Positions 59,315 to 64,000 of a stretch of 64,000 bases of DNA are shown here, one piece after another (position 1 is the stretch's first letter; every line of letters begins with the position of its first letter). Position numbers and translations under genes: made by a program. The notes under the pieces are model-generated. The model did no database searches, had not been told where the DNA came from, and saw only the letters and a program-made list of their open reading frames with translations. The DNA is taken from positions 62,001-126,000 of the forward strand of contig CANJMI010000002.1 of the NCBI GenBank assembly GCA_947475525.1, in the 5' to 3' direction. This stretch comes from Polyangiaceae bacterium (GTDB lineage: Bacteria; Myxococcota_A; Polyangia; Polyangiales; Polyangiaceae).

Positions 59315-62300
59315 TCAAAAGGCGCTCGCCGCCAGGAAGTAGAGCTGACCACCTGGGATCCGTTCTTGGCTGAAGCCGAACGCGTAACCAAGGCGCATGT
59401 TGACGTTGAGGAGGTACGCGATCGTGGAACCGAACCAGAGCTCGCCGCCGATTCCGGTGTGAAGTTGCGGGCTTCCGATAAGCGCGCCTTTCGAGAAAAA
59501 GTCGACCGAACGGAAATCGAAGGTGTCGAAAGCCCCGCCGAAATCGACGTAAACGTTGCCATCGATGCGGCGCAAATAGAGTGGCAGCGAAGACAATCCG
59601 CGATCGGGCACCGCCAACGGGAACCGGAATTCAGCGGTCTGAAGCGTGTAGGTGGAGCCGCTGTACGCGCTTGAAGGATAGCCGCGCAAAACGAACGCGC
59701 CGCTGTAAGTCCCGGCGGTTATCGTGTCGAGCACGGTGTTGTCCGTGAGATTGTAGCCTCCGACGTAGTAGGTCCCTCGTCGCGAGAAGCTCCCGGTGGA
59801 CATCCCCCCCGCGCTGCGCAGGGCGAGGACGTGGTTCTTGCCCCACGGGAGCGGAACGTACGCGGCCGCGCTGTAGTTCGCTTCGTAGAGGCTCTCCGAG
59901 CTGCCTGTCGCTTGGTCGGATGCGTCGACGCCGACGGAGAGTGCGAAGCCGCGCGCAGGCCCAGGGGTGTCGAGTCCGCCTTCGACGCGGCCAACTCCAT
60001 AGCCGACGTGCACCGTGCCGAGAAAGCCGCGGCGTGGGCGCACCGTGACGTCCGCGAGTGGATCGAGCGGAAGACCTGCGACGGGGAGGTCAGAGTCCAC
60101 AACCGAGGCTGTGTAAGAGACGCCGAACGATTGGGTCGCGAACTCGCCGGGCCGGCGGTAGTTGAGGGACGAACGGAAGTTGTAACTGCTCTCCACATAC
60201 GGCGGCGACGTTCCACCGATTTGGTAGCCGCTGCGCGGCGTGACGCGGTTGCCGATTTGTAGGCCGACGTCGAACGGCATGCGCGTGTAGTCGTAGGCGA
60301 GCGTGGCCTGGGGCACGGGCGCTCCGAAGTCCGCAACGAGCCGTGCGCTGAACGCGTGATGCCCAGCGATGTCGGCGCCCCCAACCGAGAATCCGAGGGA
60401 GTTTGCCCCGAAGTTTCCTTGTCCGTAATCGAACGAATAGCTCCGCGGTCGGAGCGTCTGAAGCGGCTGATAGCGGCGTCGGGTGAAAGGCACGCTAGCC
60501 GGCTCTGTGAAAGGCTCAGGCCTCTCGGTCGGCGCGCGTGTCGCTTCGAGATACCGATTCGGATCGAGCGGCATCACGAACAGATCGAATCCCGCCGCGG
60601 TGTAGCCGACGTAAGCGAGGAGACGACCATCGGCGCTGACGGTTGGCATCGTCGCGAGCGTTTTTACGTTCGTCACCTGCCAAAGTTTGGCGTCGTCGAT
60701 GCGGTATTCGTGAATGTTGAGAATCCCCGAGCGGTCCGACGCGAAGTAGAGCCGCGTGCCGTCGGCGGACCATGTCGGGTTCGTGTCGATCGCCCGATCA
60801 CGCGTGACCGCGGTGACTTTCCCGGTCGCGACGTCGACGATCGCGATGTCGCGAAAGCCGCCTTTCGTCCAGCGGCTGAACGCGATGCGGCCCCCGTCTG
60901 GAGAATACGCGGGGGTGTAGACCTGGTCGAATGGAGCGCTCGGCGCGGCGACGGTGCGCGTCTGTCCGAGGCGTCCGTCGGGCTCGAGGTCCGCGACCCG
61001 CAGCGTGGTCGTACCCTTGCCGTTTACCGTGAAGGCGACATGGAGCCCATCGGGGCTGACGCTCGGTGCCGTGGCGCGGAGACCTTCGGTCAGGGTTTTG
61101 CGCCAGGCCTCGCGTCCGTCGGTCGCGCGGCTATTCGCAGGCAACCGAAAGAGCTCGCTCCTTGAGTAAATGTTGCGAAACGGCACCACGCTCGAGAACA
61201 CGAGGTCGCCGTTAGGCGCGAACGAAAACGACGACTCATTGTTGGTCCGCGCGAGGAGCTCAGGTGAGTTCTCCTCCGGGCCCGAGCCGAGATCGAGCCC
61301 GTAGATGCCTGGGCGTGCGTTGAGGTCATTTCGGAAATAGGCCAGCCGGTAGCCCTCCGCATCGTTGGGTCGGGCCGCCTTCGGCATGAACGCTGGATAC
61401 GACGTCTCGCGTCCCGAGAACGTGACGCGCACGCCTTCGCGTAAGCCGCGGCGCTCCACCTTTCGCATCTCGTCGGCGACCGTGCGCTCGAGATGGGCCT
61501 TCCACCCCTCGTAGAGCTCTTCGTAAGTGCGCCCCGTTTGCCTCCGAATCGCGCGGTTGATGCCCAGCGGAACGAGTGTCGAGCCGTAGTCCGTCGCGAC
61601 TGCACGAAGCACATCGCGGCCGTAGACCTCGGCTATCCAGTGGAGGAAACTCGAGCCGTAGAGGTACCAGAGGTTGCCTTGCGGCCAACGCTGAGCGTCG
61701 TTTGAGATCGTGTCGATGCCGGCGAACTTCCCCTCGAGGACGTCCGCCCGAAGGTAGGCGCTGAAGAGCGAGGAGCGAATGCGCCCGCCCGTCGAGTGGT
61801 CGCTTTCGGCAAGCACCGCGAGTCCCTCGAGGAGCCAGCGGGGCTGCGCCTGATTCGGGGCGAGGCGTTTTCCGAGGAGGGCGTTCAGCACCGAGGGCAC
61901 GCCCGAGATGTTGTCGGTGTGCAGGATGTGCGTGTACTCGTGCGTCAGCAGGCCGAGGTACCAGTCATCGTAATCCGCGAGCGGCGAGAGATCGCCCGGG
62001 GCTGTGACGAAGAGTTGGATTTGGTTGTAGGGGACCGCGATCGCGGAACCGTTGGCCGAGTCGGTGTAATCCGTCAGCAGGATCTCGGTGACGTCGTCGG
62101 GGCTATGGCCGAGCGGACCGCCAAGCCGCTCGTGAATGGCTTCGCCGAGTCGGGCGATACGCACCGCAATGGGCTCGAGAGCGGTGTCGTACGTGATGTG
62201 AAAGTGGCGGGTCTCGAGGGTCCAACGGTCAAGCTTCGGATCGTTTTCTGCGTGCGCATCCACCGCGAGCGTCGCCCCGATCAAACCGACCAGAAAGCGA

Positions 62301-62326
62301 ACGGAGCTGCGACGCACGACCGGCAC
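59315..62326 (-). CDS. Three-domain protein: MA-clan metallopeptidase, TolB-like propeller, outer-membrane barrel
   Basis: The 1003-residue product has a signal peptide (FLVGLIGATLAVDAHA). A peptidase domain (about 30-300) has the zinc motif HEYTH (residues 129-133) and the third ligand Glu167 in RWLLEGLAVLAES, the gluzincin layout. A TolB/WD40-like beta-propeller follows (about 330-600; repeats FSRWTKGGFRDIAIVD, ADGTRLYFASDRSGILNI, SADGRLLAYVGY). The C-terminal half (about 620-1003) is a beta barrel (DYGQGNFGANSLGFSVGGA to QLYFLAASAF), ending with an aromatic residue as outer-membrane proteins do. It may be a surface protease or processing device. Operon with the PilZ gene eight bases upstream. 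Confidence 0.88.
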   Translation of the reverse strand: MPVVRRSSVRFLVGLIGATLAVDAHAENDPKLDRWTLETRHFHITYDTALEPIAVRIARLGEAIHERLGGPLGHSPDDVTEILLTDYTDSANGSAIAVPYNQIQLFVTAPGDLSPLADYDDWYLGLLTHEYTHILHTDNISGVPSVLNALLGKRLAPNQAQPRWLLEGLAVLAESDHSTGGRIRSSLFSAYLRADVLEGKFAGIDTISNDAQRWPQGNLWYLYGSSFLHWIAEVYGRDVLRAVATDYGSTLVPLGINRAIRRQTGRTYEELYEGWKAHLERTVADEMRKVERRGLREGVRVTFSGRETSYPAFMPKAARPNDAEGYRLAYFRNDLNARPGIYGLDLGSGPEENSPELLARTNNESSFSFAPNGDLVFSSVVPFRNIYSRSELFRLPANSRATDGREAWRKTLTEGLRATAPSVSPDGLHVAFTVNGKGTTTLRVADLEPDGRLGQTRTVAAPSAPFDQVYTPAYSPDGGRIAFSRWTKGGFRDIAIVDVATGKVTAVTRDRAIDTNPTWSADGTRLYFASDRSGILNIHEYRIDDAKLWQVTNVKTLATMPTVSADGRLLAYVGYTAAGFDLFVMPLDPNRYLEATRAPTERPEPFTEPASVPFTRRRYQPLQTLRPRSYSFDYGQGNFGANSLGFSVGGADIAGHHAFSARLVADFGAPVPQATLAYDYTRMPFDVGLQIGNRVTPRSGYQIGGTSPPYVESSYNFRSSLNYRRPGEFATQSFGVSYTASVVDSDLPVAGLPLDPLADVTVRPRRGFLGTVHVGYGVGRVEGGLDTPGPARGFALSVGVDASDQATGSSESLYEANYSAAAYVPLPWGKNHVLALRSAGGMSTGSFSRRGTYYVGGYNLTDNTVLDTITAGTYSGAFVLRGYPSSAYSGSTYTLQTAEFRFPLAVPDRGLSSLPLYLRRIDGNVYVDFGGAFDTFDFRSVDFFSKGALIGSPQLHTGIGGELWFGSTIAYLLNVNMRLGYAFGFSQERIPGGQLYFLAASAF

Positions 62327-62334
62327 GCCGTCGA

Positions 62335-63354
62335 TCAGAGGTCGTCGTAAAAAATCGGCTCGCGATTGCGGACGTAGCGGTACACGAGCTGACGGCCTTC
62401 AGGGGAGATCCGCGTCACGCGAGTGCCGAAACCAGGTTCGCTCTCGCCGCTGCGGGTGTCGCGTGTCCACTGCACGACGCCGTCCGCCTCGAACTCGAGG
62501 TCCCCGGGCAGATGCACGCGCAGTCCGATCGCCTGGCCGACTTTCGGAATTTGGTACGTCGCCACGAAAAGACCGCCGTGCTCGATCACGTCATTGCCGC
62601 TCAGGCCCTTGTAGAAATTCGAGCCGGAGTGGGCGCCGAGCTCGACGTCGATTCGCTTCGTGCCATCGGCGAGTACCGGCGCGCCGGCTGACCCTGCCAC
62701 GGCCTCCTTCTCTTTCGATAGCGCGACGGGAACTGCGGCGACGTCGCTCGTCTTCCCGCTGCGTCGCGTCGACTTTGGTGCGGCCTCGACGGGCTCCGCT
62801 TTGAGGTGCGCACTCGGCTTCGGCTCCGGCGCGCTGACCGCACTCGACACCGCGATGCCGAAGCTCGGTTCGCTGCGTTCGGTCGCCGAGATTGTCTGCG
62901 CGGGCTGCGCAGCCTTGCGCGCCGATTTTGGTGCTTCTTCGGCCTTTGCGACCGGTTTCGCTTCCGGTTTCGCTTCCGGTTTTGCCTCGACTCGCGTCTG
63001 AGGCCTCGGCGCGGTCGACCCCGCAGCTTCTGCTGCCTTCAGGGCCTTCGAGAGCGCGAACATCTTGCTGAGTGAGCTCGCGACAGCCTCCATCGCGGCA
63101 TCGACCGACGGGTGGTCTTGGCCAACCTCCTGCAGCGAATCGAGGACCCCGCGCACCGCTTCGAGGGCAGCATCGATTTCCTGGGCGCTGCCGGTCCCTT
63201 GTTTCTCGACGCGGTGCAGAACGCCCATCGTCTTGGCGATTGGCGCCGCAATGTCGAGGAGCTTCTCGGGGACGTTGTCGCCCGTCTGAAGTGCTTCCAA
63301 TGCTTGCGAGAGCGTATTGCGGGCCTTGAGAGCGAGTTCCTTCGGGTCGACCAT
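62335..63354 (-). CDS. PilZ-domain protein with long low-complexity linker
   Basis: The 339-residue product has an N-terminal helical region (ELALKARNTLSQALEALQTG, IAAPIAKTMGVLHRVEKQ), a long charged linker with KPEAKPEAKPVAKAEE repeats, and a C-terminal PilZ-type domain (about 235-339: VELGAHSGSNFYKGLSGND, GGLFVATYQIPKVGQAIGLRVH, EADGVVQWTRDTRSGE). PilZ domains of the myxobacterial type often lack the canonical RxxxR and may not bind c-di-GMP; that residue pattern is not evident. The ATG before VDPKELAL is used. It heads the leftward unit with the peptidase-propeller-barrel gene and the small lipoprotein. Confidence 0.85.
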   Translation of the reverse strand: MVDPKELALKARNTLSQALEALQTGDNVPEKLLDIAAPIAKTMGVLHRVEKQGTGSAQEIDAALEAVRGVLDSLQEVGQDHPSVDAAMEAVASSLSKMFALSKALKAAEAAGSTAPRPQTRVEAKPEAKPEAKPVAKAEEAPKSARKAAQPAQTISATERSEPSFGIAVSSAVSAPEPKPSAHLKAEPVEAAPKSTRRSGKTSDVAAVPVALSKEKEAVAGSAGAPVLADGTKRIDVELGAHSGSNFYKGLSGNDVIEHGGLFVATYQIPKVGQAIGLRVHLPGDLEFEADGVVQWTRDTRSGESEPGFGTRVTRISPEGRQLVYRYVRNREPIFYDDL

Positions 63355-63457
63355 GACTTTCGAAGAGGAGACTACCAAATCTCCGCGCGGGGAAGTGGGC
63401 GGATTCCGCAGCCGAAAAGTTTCCCCTGTGGGACCTCGCTTGTTACGTCGTAGTGCG

Positions 63458-64000
63458 ATGCGATCGGTGAGTACCCTCAAGGGCAATGGAAGCCCGTCTG
63501 ACGGCCGTAAGGCCCGAAGATTCGACCCCACCGCAGCCGACAAACCGATCCTCGTCATCGAGGACGTGTGCAAATCGTACCGGGCGGACCAGCCCGTTCT
63601 TCGCTCGTTGTCGCTCACCATCGAGCGCGGCGAGTTCGTTTTCATCACCGGGCCGTCGGGTTCCGGGAAGAGCACGATGTTGCGAATGCTCTACCGCGCG
63701 GAGCTCCCCGACGACGGCACCATCCGCTTCATGGGACGTGACATCTCCCGCCTCACGCCCGAGTCGATCCCCGCGTTGCGGCGCAACATCGGCATCGTTT
63801 TCCAAGACTTCAAGCTCGTTCCTGATTGGTCGGCCTTCGAGAATGTCGCCATCGCGCTCGAGGTGCTCGGACTCCCGACTCGCATCATTCGCGCTCGGGT
63901 AGGCGCGGTGCTCGAGCGTGTTGGCCTCGTCGGCAAAGGCGGGATCAGAACCTCTGCCCTTTCGGGGGGTGAGCAACAACGCGTTGCGATAGCGCGAGCG
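63458..64000 (+). CDS. ftsE: FtsE, cell-division ABC ATPase (5' part, cut by window edge)
   Basis: The first 181 codons are visible and no stop occurs before the window end. An N-terminal extension of about 25 basic residues precedes ILVIEDVCKSYRADQPVL. Then come Walker A GPSGSGKST, the Q-loop segment IGIVFQDFKLVPDWSAFENV, typical of FtsE, and the ABC signature LSGGEQQRVAIARA. FtsE pairs with FtsX to control cell-wall hydrolases at division, so ftsX is expected to the right. ATG at 63458 is the earliest start in frame; a GTG three codons later is also possible. The gene diverges from the PilZ gene across 103 bases. Confidence 0.93.
   Translation, partial: MRSVSTLKGNGSPSDGRKARRFDPTAADKPILVIEDVCKSYRADQPVLRSLSLTIERGEFVFITGPSGSGKSTMLRMLYRAELPDDGTIRFMGRDISRLTPESIPALRRNIGIVFQDFKLVPDWSAFENVAIALEVLGLPTRIIRARVGAVLERVGLVGKGGIRTSALSGGEQQRVAIARA

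Overview
The window is a stretch of high-GC chromosome (about two thirds G+C by eye). It has densely packed genes on both strands, frequent ATGA start/stop overlaps, some GTG and TTG starts, and an unusually large share of lipoproteins whose N-termini carry a lipobox followed by Gly/Ser/Thr/Ala linkers. Together with a DUF4139 protein, a PHM-like copper monooxygenase, an orphan Hcp and a PilZ protein, this points to a myxobacterium-like member of the Myxococcota (Polyangiales type). That assignment is inferred from gene style; no rRNA is present. No prophage, insertion sequence, CRISPR array or origin was seen. No gap between genes exceeds 300 bases; the longest are 36829-37068 and 49171-49434, and both hold a promoter candidate.

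Left third (1-20.8 kb). argC-argB run leftward and diverge from an M20 metallopeptidase coupled to a lipoprotein. A Cpx-like envelope-stress module follows: Spy/CpxP-like protein, 38-residue exported peptide, response regulator and histidine kinase, preceded by three 9-bp direct repeats. Next come a proline-rich protein, a coiled-coil/TPR membrane protein divergent from efp, tRNA-Leu(UAA), a TerB-like/unknown protein coupled to a lipoprotein, a Cys/His lipoprotein, a Nudix gene coupled to a truncated elbB, a threonine dehydratase/serine racemase, a CorC-type transporter-like protein, a DusB-type enzyme, and a tetR-acyl-CoA dehydrogenase operon behind a perfect 20-bp palindrome.

Middle third (20.9-43 kb). 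A beta-propeller lipoprotein, a second Nudix enzyme, NAD kinase and several lipoproteins are followed by aroC, a DUF4139 lipoprotein, a very large membrane/spermidine-synthase-like/TPR fusion, an RlmA-like rRNA methyltransferase, a YegP-repeat lipoprotein behind a sigma-54-type promoter, a three-gene envelope redox operon (VKOR-DsbA fusion, OmpA-like protein, TlpA-like thioredoxin) and an amidase.

Right third (43-64 kb). A peroxiredoxin remnant lies next to a PHM-like copper monooxygenase lipoprotein and an aromatic-amino-acid decarboxylase. Then follow an FGE-like lipoprotein, a DUF4846 lipoprotein bracketed by 32-bp direct repeats, an EamA transporter, an orphan hcp with a strong promoter, hemL, a porin, phoH coupled to a GAF/HD-GYP gene, a lone transpeptidase, tdk, and a leftward unit of a PilZ protein, a three-domain metallopeptidase/TolB-propeller/beta-barrel protein and a lipoprotein. 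The 5' part of ftsE runs off the right edge.

Much of the region serves the cell envelope: lipoprotein display, envelope stress sensing, periplasmic disulfide chemistry, peptidoglycan transpeptidation and outer-membrane barrels, interleaved with housekeeping enzymes (argBC, aroC, hemL, nadK, efp, tdk, dus, phoH, ftsE).
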